DNA of 41,390 bases from Chloroflexota bacterium (GTDB lineage: Bacteria > Chloroflexota > Dehalococcoidia > Lucifugimonadales > Lucifugimonadaceae). How positions within the stretch are numbered: the stretch's first letter is position 1; each line of letters begins with the position of its first letter. Positions 24,196 through 33,197 of this stretch are shown here, one piece after another. The notes below the pieces were generated by a model. The model was given only the letters and a program-made list of their open reading frames with translations. It searched no databases and was not told where the DNA came from. The position numbers and the translations under genes were made by a program. The stretch is from positions 1-41,390 of the forward strand of contig JADFHP010000008.1 in assembly GCA_022567135.1 (NCBI GenBank), in the 5' to 3' direction.

Positions 24196-25722
24196 CTAAT
24201 TCGAGGTTGAGTTCGTTTGGCTCTGAACGAGGATATCGTAAAGATCGTTGTGGCGGCGGCGGGCCCTTCGGTAGAGGTCGCTACGCGCGGGGTCAGGCTC
24301 GTATGTGTCTTTTCGGGCGGCGGGGAGAGCATGGAGCGATTCGAGCGTGCCGAGCGCTTTCAGGGCCATGATAGCGACACCGCGTGCGGTGGCGCCGCGG
24401 TCGGGGGAGGTGACTACCCGCTTCCCTGTTACGTCGGCGACCATCTGGAGCCATGCCGGGAGATTCAGGATGGCTGTGCCGCTGGCGATTATTTCGGTTG
24501 CTTCTTCAGCAGGTTCGCCAGCAGTTTGGGGCCGGCCGTCATCGAGTAGTTCTGATATCAGGGCGAGCCGGTATGTGACGGCTTCGAGAGCCGCCCGCGC
24601 CATCTCCGGCGCCGTCGTGGAGGCGCGGATGCCGTGCCACGTTGCGGTGGCCTCCGTGGCCCATCCGGGGCTTCGTTCGCCGCGCAGGAACGGCAGCACG
24701 GTCAGGCCGTGTGCGTCGGGTTCGACGGCGGCGACATCTTCGTTTTGCACGTGTTCGCCGTCAAGGCGGAGGGTGGAGTGGAGCCAGTCGAGCAGGCTAC
24801 CCCCGTCCGTTATCGCACCGCCTAGCAGTTCGTGGCCGGCGTCGACCCGGTACGACCAGAGGCCGCGAGGCACGGTTGGGCTCCCGGCTTTCATGACGGT
24901 TCGCATTGCTCCGGTTGTGCCGATGGTGAGAGCGACCGAGCCGCTTGTCGTGCAGCTGGAGCCGACGTTTGCGCCCGCGCCGTCGCCGACGGCGAGGTAG
25001 AAGGGGACATTGGCCAGCTCCGGCCAGCGCTTTGCCCACTGTGGAGCGAGTCCCTGCATCGCGCAGGAGTAGTCGGCGAGCGGCGGTAGTGCGCCTGGAT
25101 TGATATCGGCGGCGGCGAGGAGGGGTTCGTACCAGGTCAGGTTCTGCCTGTCGAGCATCCCTGACCATGACGCGGTGGAGTAGCTGGTTGGGACATTGAG
25201 ATCGGCAAACCACTTTGAGTAGAGGTAGGTGCCGAGATCGACCCATCTGGCTGTTTTGCTGTACTGGCCGGGCTCGTTGTTTCGGAGCCAGAGGATTCGG
25301 GGCGCCTGGTAGGAGGTGTGGAATGGCGCGCCGGTGCAATCGTAGGTGAGTTCGGGGTCCAGTCGGTTCCGCAGTTCCTCCACTTCAGGTGCGGCGCCCA
25401 CGTGCGCGTACGTGTATAGCGGGGTGACAGGGTTTCCTTCGGCATCGACCCCGAGCACGTTGCCGACGAACATCGCGACGGCGACTGCGCCGATCTGTCC
25501 GGCGGCCGGATCTGTGGCTCTGGCGGCTTCCAGTGCCGTCGTGATCGTCTCTTCGCAGAGCCCGCGAATCTGCTCCGCGTCTTCCACGCCGTCTGGCTGC
25601 GGGCGGCGCGTGATTTCGTGGGCTATGTTGGGAACGGGCCGGGCGTCGGCATCGTAGAGGCGGGCGCGAACGGACGTGCTGCCGATGTCGAGCGCAAGGA
25701 CGCAGGGAGATTGGAGAGGCAT
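24196..25722 (-). CDS. FGGY-family carbohydrate kinase (gluconate kinase-like)
   Basis: ATP-dependent sugar kinase of the FGGY family, closest in style to gluconokinases. Seen: N-terminal ALDIGSTSVRARLYD (ATP/sugar loop), the middle GDGAGANVGSSC, the phosphate loop LTIGTTGAMR and the FLRGERSPGW motif typical of gluconate kinases, then the ATP-binding IIASGTAIL. The length of 508 residues is normal. The neighbouring SMP-30 lactonases upstream favour an aldonate substrate such as gluconate, but xylulose or another polyol is possible. Downstream, tkt, rpiB and tal would take pentose phosphates onward. Confidence 0.9.
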   Translation of the reverse strand: MPLQSPCVLALDIGSTSVRARLYDADARPVPNIAHEITRRPQPDGVEDAEQIRGLCEETITTALEAARATDPAAGQIGAVAVAMFVGNVLGVDAEGNPVTPLYTYAHVGAAPEVEELRNRLDPELTYDCTGAPFHTSYQAPRILWLRNNEPGQYSKTARWVDLGTYLYSKWFADLNVPTSYSTASWSGMLDRQNLTWYEPLLAAADINPGALPPLADYSCAMQGLAPQWAKRWPELANVPFYLAVGDGAGANVGSSCTTSGSVALTIGTTGAMRTVMKAGSPTVPRGLWSYRVDAGHELLGGAITDGGSLLDWLHSTLRLDGEHVQNEDVAAVEPDAHGLTVLPFLRGERSPGWATEATATWHGIRASTTAPEMARAALEAVTYRLALISELLDDGRPQTAGEPAEEATEIIASGTAILNLPAWLQMVADVTGKRVVTSPDRGATARGVAIMALKALGTLESLHALPAARKDTYEPDPARSDLYRRARRRHNDLYDILVQSQTNSTSN

Positions 25723-25733
25723 TGGATTCAGAT

Positions 25734-26639
25734 TCAGGGGCGCGGCGCCCTGGTCACCGCCACGTCGATGGAGTAGAGGGATGTCGTGGCCGTGATGAAG
25801 AGCGTGCGTCCGTCCGGGCCGCCGAATTCGCAGTTGGCGGCCTCCTCGGGGACGGAAATTTTGCCAAGGAGCGTGCCGTCCGGGGCGAATACGTGCACGC
25901 CATCACCGGCGGAGGTCCAGACGTTCCCTCTGGCGTCCACGCGGAAGCCGTCCGAGGCCGGCGGGTCGGGGGCGGCAAATTCGCGGATATTGGTGAGGGT
26001 GTTGTCGTCGTTCACTGTGAGCACGCGTAAGTTGCGTGGTTTGCCGGTGTCTGCGATGTAGATGGTCTCTTCGTCGGGGGCGAAGGCGATGCCGTTTGGG
26101 CGATCGAAGTCGTCTCCAACCACGGTCAGGTCGCCGGAATCCGGGTCCAACCTGAAGACGTAGTTTGCTCCAATCTCGCTTTCGCGCTGGTGGCCTTCAT
26201 GGTCGCTCAAGATGCCGTACGGCGGGTCCGTGAACCAGATCGAGCCGTCGGATTTGACCACGAGGTCGTTTGGGGAGTTGAGTTTGTTGCCCTGGTAGTT
26301 GTCCGCAAGTGTGATGACTGTTCCGTCCGGCTCGGTGCGGGTGACGAGGCCGGGTGAGTGCTGGCAGGAGACGAGGCGTCCTTCGCGGTCCAGGGTGTTT
26401 CCGTTGGTGTAGCCGGATGGCTCTCGGAAGGTGGAGGCGCCGGCGCCCTCCGACCAGGTGAGCATGCGGTTGTTCGGGATGTCGCTCCAGACGAGGGAAG
26501 AGGAGTCGGGCATCCAGACGGGGCCTTCGGCCCAAACGCAGCCATCGGCGAGATGCCGTAGCCGGGCGCCGGGAATGATGAGATCGTCAAACCGAGGGTG
26601 GATCGTCTCTGTTGAGTCGGGCAATGGGAGAGTCCTCAA
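25734..26639 (-). CDS. SMP-30/gluconolactonase family protein (paralogue 1)
   Basis: Six-bladed propeller lactonase that opens sugar lactones to aldonic acids with one divalent metal. Seen: the metal Glu in WAEGPVW, Asn and Asp in LNSPNDLVVK, the Asp in FDRPNGIAF and DGFRVDARGNVW, plus the pairs WFTDPPYG and IYIADTG. It is a tandem paralogue of the next upstream gene; the two share REPSGYTNGNT and REPSGNSNGNT. The annotated start is a TTG without a clear ribosome site; a TTG five codons further in has GAGG upstream and is an alternative. No signal peptide, so the enzyme is cytoplasmic. Confidence 0.9.
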   Translation of the reverse strand: MRTLPLPDSTETIHPRFDDLIIPGARLRHLADGCVWAEGPVWMPDSSSLVWSDIPNNRMLTWSEGAGASTFREPSGYTNGNTLDREGRLVSCQHSPGLVTRTEPDGTVITLADNYQGNKLNSPNDLVVKSDGSIWFTDPPYGILSDHEGHQRESEIGANYVFRLDPDSGDLTVVGDDFDRPNGIAFAPDEETIYIADTGKPRNLRVLTVNDDNTLTNIREFAAPDPPASDGFRVDARGNVWTSAGDGVHVFAPDGTLLGKISVPEEAANCEFGGPDGRTLFITATTSLYSIDVAVTRAPRP

Positions 26640-26669
26640 GGCAGGGAGGCGACGGGCCTGGTTGCCGGT

Positions 26670-27590
26670 TTATCTGGGCCGTGTGGCCCCTGCGACCCTG
26701 GTCGGGATCGAATAGACGCTTCCCGAAGAGGTGATGAATAGCGTCTTGAGATCTGGCCCGCCGAATGAGAGGTTTGCCGTGACCTGGGGCGTGTGGACTT
26801 TGCCGATGAGCCGGCCCTTCGGGTTGTGGCACTGTACCCCGTCGCCTGCCGCGACCCAGAGGTTGCCGTTCTCGTCTGCCCGCATGCCATCGGGGACCCA
26901 GGGGTCTATTTCCGCGAAGACGCGGCCGTTTTCCAGCTTTTCGCCATCGACAACGTCGAATGCCATGATGTGGTGGTTTCGGTCTTCTCCGTGCGTGCGG
27001 GCTGTGTCGCTTACGTAGAGGATCGATTCGTCGGGTGAGAAGGCGAGACCGTTGGGCTTGTCCATATCGGACACGACGGCCGTGATGCGCCGGGTATCCG
27101 GCTCGAAGCGGTAGACGCGGTTTGCGTCCTGTTCGAGTTCCTGTCCGTGGCCGAGTTCGGGGTGCAGAAATCCGTAGTCCGGGTCGCTGAACCAGATCGT
27201 TCCGTCAGATTTGACGATGATGTCATTGGGTGAGTTGAGTTTGCGTCCGCCGTACTGGTGGATATACGGGTGCACGGAGCCATCGAGTTCGGTAATGCTG
27301 ACCTGCCGTCCACTGGTTTCGCAAGAGAGGATACGTCCTTCGTTGTCGAAGGTGTTTCCGTTGGAGTTTCCGCTTGGCTCCCGGAAGATGGAGACGCCTT
27401 CGGATTCCGACCATGAGTGCATACGATTTCCGGGGATGTCGCTCCAGATGAGTATTTCGCGGCCCGGGATGTAGCAGCAGCCTTCCGTGAAGCCCATTCC
27501 GGAGGCGATTTCGGTGAGGCCCGATTTCGCGTCTATGAGGCTGCGAAATGATCTGTGGAGAACTTCTACGGTATCTGGTTTGGCTGGCAT
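26670..27590 (-). CDS. SMP-30/gluconolactonase family protein (paralogue 2)
   Basis: First gene of the sugar-acid cluster; lactonase propeller as in its downstream paralogue. Seen: metal Glu in FTEGCCYIPG, LNSPNDIIVKSDG, DKPNGLAFSPDES, DGMRADENGNLWVAAGDG, and WFSDPDYG. The length of 306 residues is usual. The metal-site residues are all kept, but its first blade is distinct (TEGCCY for AEGPVW), suggesting a different lactone. ATG start at 27590. A 415-base gap with repeats separates it from the ketopantoate-reductase-like gene, so the cluster promoter should lie in that gap. Confidence 0.9.
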   Translation of the reverse strand: MPAKPDTVEVLHRSFRSLIDAKSGLTEIASGMGFTEGCCYIPGREILIWSDIPGNRMHSWSESEGVSIFREPSGNSNGNTFDNEGRILSCETSGRQVSITELDGSVHPYIHQYGGRKLNSPNDIIVKSDGTIWFSDPDYGFLHPELGHGQELEQDANRVYRFEPDTRRITAVVSDMDKPNGLAFSPDESILYVSDTARTHGEDRNHHIMAFDVVDGEKLENGRVFAEIDPWVPDGMRADENGNLWVAAGDGVQCHNPKGRLIGKVHTPQVTANLSFGGPDLKTLFITSSGSVYSIPTRVAGATRPR

Positions 27591-28005
27591 TGCTAATGTG
27601 TCTTGCGGTTCGCGGGGTTGCCGTGCCGGGGGCCTCAGTATGGCTTAGATGCAAGAGATGGCTCCGGGGAAGCGCATATTAGCGCAACCGGCGGATTAAC
27701 GGATTTAGCAGACCCTAGACCTTGAGAAACAGTGATACGTACGTTCGAGTGATCGGTTTCAGACGACGGGATCCGTAGTTTTGGCGGGAAGGGCGTGTTT
27801 AAGCAGCGCGAGTGTTTCCTGCGGGTGTGTTTGATCGGAGTGTTGCGGCCGGGTCAGGGGGCGTGCGCGTGCGGTGGCTATCCCCCTCGCCCTTCGTCGT
27901 TCCCTTCGAGTACCTCAGGTGAACCTCAGGATGGTGCCCCAGGCGGGCTCAGGAGATGCCCTTCGAGTACCTCAGGACGTGCTCCCGCCGAGGGAGAGTT
28001 GGTTT
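27591..28005. other. Gene-poor interval with an 18-base direct repeat
   Basis: No credible gene is seen. The interval contains CCCTTCGAGTACCTCAGG twice (27902-27919 and 27959-27976), 57 bases apart and embedded in other CTCAGG-rich stretches, which looks like a dispersed intergenic repeat. The part next to 27590 is likely to hold the promoter of the sugar-acid cluster, but I cannot point to a convincing box. Confidence 0.5.
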
Positions 28006-28950
28006 TCAGGCGGGCGGGCCGTTCCTGAACTGGTAAAGAGTGGCGTAAAGCGCTGCGCTCGCCGGTACTGGCACGCCGTTGGCGCGGCCCTTCCGGACCA
28101 CCGCTCCGAGCAGGTCGTCGATCTCCAGGGGGTTGCCGGACTCGAGGTCAATCTGGAGCGACGCCTTCATCTCCGGCGCTTCTTCACGGGCGCCTTCCAG
28201 GTGCGAGTCGATGAGGCCGTCTTCGAATGCGATGCCCTCGCTCTCGCCCACAGCGTAAATCTCCTCCATCACCGTGCGGACCGTGGTCTCGCCTTCCGGA
28301 CCCCCAAGGATCTCAACATAGGTACTACGGCTTGCCGCCATCACCGTGCCGACCGCACCTACCAGCACGAGCTTTGACCAGAGCGTTCTCCGGATGTCTG
28401 GACTGACCTCGACCTGCACACCCTGCCTTTCGAGAATCTGTGCGACGCGCTCGACCCGTTCGCTGCGGTTCCCGTCCTGCTCGCCGAACGCGATTCGGGC
28501 GGTGGAGCCGGTCTGCTCTATCTGGCCCAGCCCCGTGCGGGCCGCTTCGATATATGTCGTGCCCGCGAGCACCCGATCCCATCCGTACGACTCCGCGATC
28601 TTCGCCGCGCTTTCGGTGCCGTTCTGCACCGGGAGGACGACTGTCCCGTCGCCCAGCAGCGGCTCGATCAGGGGCAGAGCGGAGGGGTTGCTGTAGAGCT
28701 TCACGGCGTACAGGACCAGGTCTACCGGGCCGATCTCGGTCGAGTCTGGCGTCGCCTTCGGATGGACCGTGTAGTCGCCCCAGTTGCTCGTCACCCGCAG
28801 CCCGTCGGATACGATGGCGTCTCGGTGCTCTCCCCTGCATATCAGGGCGACGTCCAGCCCTGCTCTGGCAAGCGCTCCGCCGTAGTACCCGCCAACCGCG
28901 CCGGCGCCGATGACCGCAACTTTTGTCTCGCCCGCAGCGCCGTCTGGCAT
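28006..28950 (-). CDS. Ketopantoate reductase-like (ApbA/PanE family) oxidoreductase
   Basis: NAD(P)-dependent 2-oxoacid reductase of the PanE family. Seen: Rossmann motif KVAVIGAGAVGGYYGG (GAGAVGG at 15-21), LVLYAVKLY, VLPVQNGTES, the catalytic-type Lys in LWSKLVLVG and Ser in MKASLQIDLESG with GNPLEIDDL, which match the family C-terminal motif. The Asn residues that usually follow the catalytic Lys (K-L-x-x-N) are missing (KLVLVGAVG), so the substrate may not be ketopantoate. The ATG at 28950 gives 314 residues, normal; a longer frame reaches 29091 but is not family-like. Divergent from eno. Confidence 0.85.
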   Translation of the reverse strand: MPDGAAGETKVAVIGAGAVGGYYGGALARAGLDVALICRGEHRDAIVSDGLRVTSNWGDYTVHPKATPDSTEIGPVDLVLYAVKLYSNPSALPLIEPLLGDGTVVLPVQNGTESAAKIAESYGWDRVLAGTTYIEAARTGLGQIEQTGSTARIAFGEQDGNRSERVERVAQILERQGVQVEVSPDIRRTLWSKLVLVGAVGTVMAASRSTYVEILGGPEGETTVRTVMEEIYAVGESEGIAFEDGLIDSHLEGAREEAPEMKASLQIDLESGNPLEIDDLLGAVVRKGRANGVPVPASAALYATLYQFRNGPPA

Positions 28951-29215
28951 AGCGTCTGACCGTCCCCATCTAAGCTCGCCTGTGGCCCACCTGGTGGCGG
29001 AGCCGGTAAACCTTAGCGCATCGGCCTCTGGCGGCAGAGCAATTGCTATACTCGCCAGACGACTCGCAACGCATTTCCTCACCGCTATCAACTCGGATGG
29101 AGCAGAGAATCTACTTGCTATTTAAGCGCGCTGTGGGCAGACGCCCGGATGAGCCGCGACCCGTCAGCTTCGACTCGATGCTCGGAGCGCAGATATCGGC
29201 GCTGCCGGGAGTCCT
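28951..29215. promoter_or_regulatory. Divergent promoter region, PanE-like gene and eno
   Basis: Both genes read outward, so both promoters must lie here. On the plus strand TATACT (29047-29052) is a fair -10 for eno, about 164 bases from its start, but no good -35 accompanies it. I see no other clear structure. Confidence 0.35.
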
Positions 29216-30499
29216 GTGAGCACGATAAAAGAGATCCGCGCGAGGGAGATTCTCGACTCGCGCGGAAACCCCACCGTCTGGGCCGCGATGACTCTTGCTG
29301 ACGGGACCACGTCCTGGTCGAGCGTTCCCTCGGGCGCCAGCACCGGCTCGCGCGAGGCGCATGAGCTGCGGGATGTCGACAACCCCCGGATGAACAGCAA
29401 GGGCGTCCTCGGAGCGATCGACAACATCCGCAACGAGATCGTTCCCGCGGTGCTTGGAAGGGATGTCCACGACCAGCGTGGGCTGGACGAACTCCTCGTT
29501 GATTTAGCCGGGCCGCTGAAGACGCGACTGGGTGCGAACGCGACACTCGCGATCTCGATTGCGGCCGTGACCGCCTCCGCGGCCAGCAAAGGCATTCCGC
29601 TCTACCAGCGGTTTGCTGAGCTACATGCGGTGGACCGGGAGCTATCGCTGCCCGTTCCGATGGCCAATCTCCTGAATGGCGGCGCACACGCCAGCGGGTC
29701 CACCGACTTCCAGGAGTTCATGGCATTTCCGACCGGCGTGGACAACTACGAAGAGGCGCTTCAGGCCGTCGTGGAAATATACGGCCATTTGCGAACCACC
29801 CTCGACAAGAAGGGGCACCACACGACCGTTGGCGATGAGGGCGGCTTCGCGCCGTCCGGCATCACAACCCGTGAGGCGCTCGAATTCCTCTGCGGCGCCA
29901 TCGAGTCGGCTGGATGGAAGCCGGGCGAACAGATATCGATTGCCCTGGACCCGGCGGCCTCTGAGTTCTGGGACAAGGAGCGAAAGCACTACAACTTGAA
30001 GAACGCCGGGCAGATTTTCAGCTCGGACGAGATGATCGATGAGTACGAGCGGCTGGCCGACGACTTCCCGATAACCAGCATCGAGGATGGCCTCGACGAA
30101 GACGACTGGGATGGCTGGACGAAGTTGGTTTCCCGGCTGGGCGGCCGGCTCCAGATCGTAGGCGACGACCTGCTGGTGACACAGAAGGCTGAGGTCAGGA
30201 AGGCGCTTGACCAGAAGGCTGCGAACGCCGTGTTGGTCAAGATCAACCAGGTGGGCACAATCTCCGAGACGCTGGATACTATCGCCCTCGCCCAGGAGAA
30301 CGGCTGGGGTACCGTCATCAGCCACCGTTCGGGCGAGACGGAGGACACGACCATCGCCGACCTTGCCGTCGGCACGGGCGCCAGGCAGATCAAGACTGGC
30401 GCGCCGGCAAGGGTAGACCGCACCGCGAAGTACAACCGGCTGCTTCTGATCGGAGACGAGCTGGGCGGCAGGGACGCGCCTTATATTTCACCGCTATGA
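29216..30499 (+). CDS. eno: Enolase
   Basis: Converts 2-phosphoglycerate to phosphoenolpyruvate in glycolysis. Seen: REILDSRGNPTVWA start, SGASTGSREAHELRD, acid residues in TDFQEFMAFPTG and GDEGGFAP, the Mg-binding SIEDGLDEDDW, catalytic Lys in VLVKINQVGT, SHRSGETEDTTIADLAVG and the Lys of QIKTGAPARVDR. The length of 427 residues is typical. The start is a GTG; GGGAG lies four bases before it, rather close. The gap gene follows after 41 bases, so the two glycolytic genes are probably one operon. Confidence 0.97.
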   Translation: MSTIKEIRAREILDSRGNPTVWAAMTLADGTTSWSSVPSGASTGSREAHELRDVDNPRMNSKGVLGAIDNIRNEIVPAVLGRDVHDQRGLDELLVDLAGPLKTRLGANATLAISIAAVTASAASKGIPLYQRFAELHAVDRELSLPVPMANLLNGGAHASGSTDFQEFMAFPTGVDNYEEALQAVVEIYGHLRTTLDKKGHHTTVGDEGGFAPSGITTREALEFLCGAIESAGWKPGEQISIALDPAASEFWDKERKHYNLKNAGQIFSSDEMIDEYERLADDFPITSIEDGLDEDDWDGWTKLVSRLGGRLQIVGDDLLVTQKAEVRKALDQKAANAVLVKINQVGTISETLDTIALAQENGWGTVISHRSGETEDTTIADLAVGTGARQIKTGAPARVDRTAKYNRLLLIGDELGGRDAPYISPL

Positions 30500-30540
30500 C
30501 CAGTAACCAGGCGAGTAATCGGATACCAGGGAGGTAATCG

Positions 30541-31560
30541 ATGGCCAGGACGAAAATCGGAATCAACGGCTTCGGACGCATCGGCAGGCAGGTGCTGCGC
30601 ACCATCGGCGAACGCCATGCGGACACCCTGGAAGTCGTCGCCGTCAACGATCTGGGTGACGTAGCCACCTACGCCCATCTCTACAAGTACGACAGCAACT
30701 ACGGCGTCTACGACGGTGAGGTGGAGGCGACCGAAAACGGCCTCAAGATCGACGGCAATGAAATCCGATACTTCTCCGAGCGGAATCCGGCCGACATTCC
30801 GTGGGCCGACGTAGGCGCAGAGATCGTCGTCGAATCGACCGGCATCTTCACCGACGCGACCAAAGCCGCCGCCCATCGTAGCGCCGGGGCGAAGAAAGTC
30901 ATCATCTCTGCCCCCGCCAGCAACGAGGACCTTACGATCGTACTGGGCGTTAACGACGATAAGTACGACCCCGCATCGCACCACGTCATCTCCAACGCCT
31001 CATGCACCACGAACTGCGTGGCGCCGATGGTCAAGGTCCTCAACGATAGCTTTGGCTTCGAGAAGGGCCTGATGACCACGATTCACGCTTATACGAACGA
31101 CCAGAACACCCAGGACGGCCCGCACTCCGATCTTCGGCGCGCGAGGACGGCTGCGATGAGCATCATCCCCACTACTACCGGGGCTGCCAAAGCCGTGACG
31201 CTGGTCATCCCCGAACTCGAAGGCAGGCTGGACGGCATGGCGTTCCGCGTCCCGACATCGACCGTATCGGTCACCGACCTGGTGGTCACCCTGGAGAAGA
31301 ATGCCACCGTCGAGGAGGTAAACGAGGCCTACCGGCAGGCGTCGATGAACGACCCCCTGCACAACCTCCTCGGCTACTCCACCGAGCCGCTCGTCTCCAT
31401 CGACTACAAAGGCAACGCGAACAGTTGCACCATCGACGCCCTCTCGACCGCGGCGGTCGGCGACAACATGGTCAAAGTAATCGGCTGGTACGACAACGAG
31501 TGGGGATACGCGTCCCGGACGGCCGATCTCTGCGCGCTGCTGGCCGAGAAGGGGCTGTAG
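30541..31560 (+). CDS. gap: Glyceraldehyde-3-phosphate dehydrogenase, type I
   Basis: Oxidises glyceraldehyde-3-phosphate to 1,3-bisphosphoglycerate with NAD. Seen: [13 protein letters not shown] Rossmann start, Asp37 in VNDL (NAD preference), catalytic Cys155 in [25 protein letters not shown] and the end [11 protein letters not shown]. The length of 339 residues is normal. GGGAGG lies six bases before the ATG. It follows eno. A weak hairpin (CATCGGC/GCCGATG, 31617-31639) lies about 60 bases downstream without a T-run. Confidence 0.98.
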   Translation: MARTKIGINGFGRIGRQVLRTIGERHADTLEVVAVNDLGDVATYAHLYKYDSNYGVYDGEVEATENGLKIDGNEIRYFSERNPADIPWADVGAEIVVESTGIFTDATKAAAHRSAGAKKVIISAPASNEDLTIVLGVNDDKYDPASHHVISNASCTTNCVAPMVKVLNDSFGFEKGLMTTIHAYTNDQNTQDGPHSDLRRARTAAMSIIPTTTGAAKAVTLVIPELEGRLDGMAFRVPTSTVSVTDLVVTLEKNATVEEVNEAYRQASMNDPLHNLLGYSTEPLVSIDYKGNANSCTIDALSTAAVGDNMVKVIGWYDNEWGYASRTADLCALLAEKGL

Positions 31561-31616
31561 CCCACCTGCCTGTGCGCCGTTTCGAGTGCCATGGGCGTGA
31601 CCGCCCTCGACGGCTT

Positions 31617-31639
31617 CATCGGCTCACCATAGGCCGATG
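31617..31639 (+). terminator. Weak hairpin after gap
   Basis: CATCGGC, nine bases, GCCGATG, about 57 bases after the gap stop codon. There is no T-tract, so a terminator role is uncertain. Confidence 0.3.
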
Positions 31640-31793
31640 CCGGCGGCGGACTCCGACTGCTCAGACTGCCCTGAGCGCGGTATCCGCGGGGGGCATGGCC
31701 AAACGGCCTACAGACGCCCGCGTGCACACGCGTTTAATGTGGATGCATACACGCCCCCCAATCCAATAATTCACTCGACAGGTAGCGCGACCC

Positions 31794-32066
31794 ATGTCAC
31801 TCGTCGTCTCTCTTCAGCAACGGGAAATCCCTCCTCGTACGGACAACGGTGCGTCAGTCGATTACGACTGGCCATTCTCAGTGGACCGCTGCGAAGTGGT
31901 TCATGAGCAGGACAACATCCGGATCTACTTCTGGCGCGATGGCGTCAAAGAGATCGGTCCCGGCCTCACCATCCCCACCTCCATCGCGCCCGATCTTGGG
32001 ACTGCCATTGCCCTCCTCGTCGCGTCAGACAAAGAGCGCATCGAGATCACTGTGCCGGCCGCCTGA
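31794..32066 (+). CDS. Small hypothetical protein
   Basis: I do not recognise this 90-residue soluble protein. It has an alternating beta-type pattern ([17 protein letters not shown], then [10 protein letters not shown]) and ends in a helix and strand ([20 protein letters not shown]). The amino-acid composition is that of a real protein and unlike the Arg-rich shadows around. No clear ribosome site precedes the ATG. It stands alone between gap and pdxS, the latter having its own promoter. Confidence 0.55.
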   Translation: MSLVVSLQQREIPPRTDNGASVDYDWPFSVDRCEVVHEQDNIRIYFWRDGVKEIGPGLTIPTSIAPDLGTAIALLVASDKERIEITVPAA

Positions 32067-32148
32067 GGGCACATACCGCGATCCTGCCGGGGCCATCATT
32101 AAAGGCGTATCACAGGCCCTCCCCTTCCACAGCCGCCGTCCGGCCACC

Positions 32149-32154
32149 TATAAT
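32149..32154 (+). promoter_or_regulatory. -10 box of pdxST
   Basis: A perfect TATAAT 93 bases before the pdxS start. The -35 region (TTCCAC, 18-base spacing) is poor, so activation by a factor may be needed. Confidence 0.5.
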
Positions 32155-32162
32155 TCGCAATG

Positions 32163-32175
32163 CACCAATTTGGTG
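32163..32175 (+). promoter_or_regulatory. Palindromic operator candidate before pdxS
   Basis: CACCAA-T-TTGGTG, a perfect 13-base palindrome starting eight bases after the TATAAT, so it would cover the transcription start. This is a typical place for a repressor of PLP synthesis; the regulator is unknown. Confidence 0.45.
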
Positions 32176-32247
32176 TACAGCGCGGGTTCGGTGTCGCGCT
32201 GGCTGGTCCGTTCCCAGATTGAACGGAAGCAAGTGGAGAAAAAGCCG

Positions 32248-33186
32248 ATGGCAACACTCACCACGTCTACTGAAGCCCCCGACATTCAAGGCAACGGCGC
32301 AGCGCCGGAGACCGGATCCTGGCGCGTCAAGGGCGGCCTGGCCCAGATGCTCAAGGGCGGCGTCATCATGGACGTCGTCACCCCCGACCAGGCGAAGATC
32401 GCGGAGGACGCCGGCGCATGCGCAGTAATGGCGCTCGAGCGCGTGCCGTCCGACATTCGAAGAGATGGCGGCGTGGCCCGCATGTCCGACCCGGAGCTGA
32501 TCCGCGGCATCATCGAGGCCGTCAGCATCCCCGTCATGGCAAAGGCGCGAATCGGCCACTTCGTGGAGGCCCAGATTCTCGAAGCGCTCGGCGTCGACTA
32601 CGCCGATGAATCGGAAGTCCTGACTGTGGCCGACGCCCAGTTCCACATCAACAAGTGGGACTTCAAAATGCCTTTCGTCTGCGGCTGCATCGATCTCGGT
32701 CAGGCACTACGCAGAATTGGCGAAGGCGCAGCGATGATCCGCACCAAGGGCGAGGCCGGAACCGGCGACATCGTCCAGGCTGTGACACACGCGCGCAAGG
32801 TTCTGGGCCAGATCAAAAAGATCGAGCACATGGACGACGCCGAGTTGATGGCCGAGGCCCAATCCATGAAAGCGCCCTACGAACTCGTCCGCGAAATCCA
32901 CGAGACAGGCAAGCTCCCCGTCGTCAACTTCGCGGCCGGAGGCATCGCCACGCCGGCCGACGCAGCGCTGCTGATGCAGATCGGCGTCGAGGGCGTATTC
33001 GTCGGCTCGGGCATCTTCAAGTCGACCAACCCGCAACTTATGGCCGCGGCCATCGTAAAGGCGACGACGCACTACAACGACCCGGACATGCTTGCGGAGA
33101 TCTCAACCGGACTTGGCAAGGCGATGCCGGGTCTTGAAGTAAGCAAGCTTTCCGATGAAGAGCGCCTCGAGAAAAGAGGCAATTAG
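32248..33186 (+). CDS. pdxS: Pyridoxal 5'-phosphate synthase subunit PdxS
   Basis: Synthase subunit of the DXP-independent route. It makes PLP from ribose-5-phosphate, glyceraldehyde-3-phosphate and ammonia supplied by PdxT. Seen: [22 protein letters not shown] with Asp42, Schiff-base Lys99 in [14 protein letters not shown], the [12 protein letters not shown] phosphate loop and the VGSGIFKS loop. It has about 18 extra N-terminal residues compared with the B. subtilis protein, giving 312. The ATG at 32248 has GGAG nine bases upstream; the longer frame upstream is not PdxS. pdxT follows after 11 bases. The pathway uses ribose-5-phosphate, which the neighbouring rpiB/tkt cluster also handles. 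Confidence 0.98.
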   Translation: MATLTTSTEAPDIQGNGAAPETGSWRVKGGLAQMLKGGVIMDVVTPDQAKIAEDAGACAVMALERVPSDIRRDGGVARMSDPELIRGIIEAVSIPVMAKARIGHFVEAQILEALGVDYADESEVLTVADAQFHINKWDFKMPFVCGCIDLGQALRRIGEGAAMIRTKGEAGTGDIVQAVTHARKVLGQIKKIEHMDDAELMAEAQSMKAPYELVREIHETGKLPVVNFAAGGIATPADAALLMQIGVEGVFVGSGIFKSTNPQLMAAAIVKATTHYNDPDMLAEISTGLGKAMPGLEVSKLSDEERLEKRGN

Positions 33187-33197
33187 CCGGTGACCCA

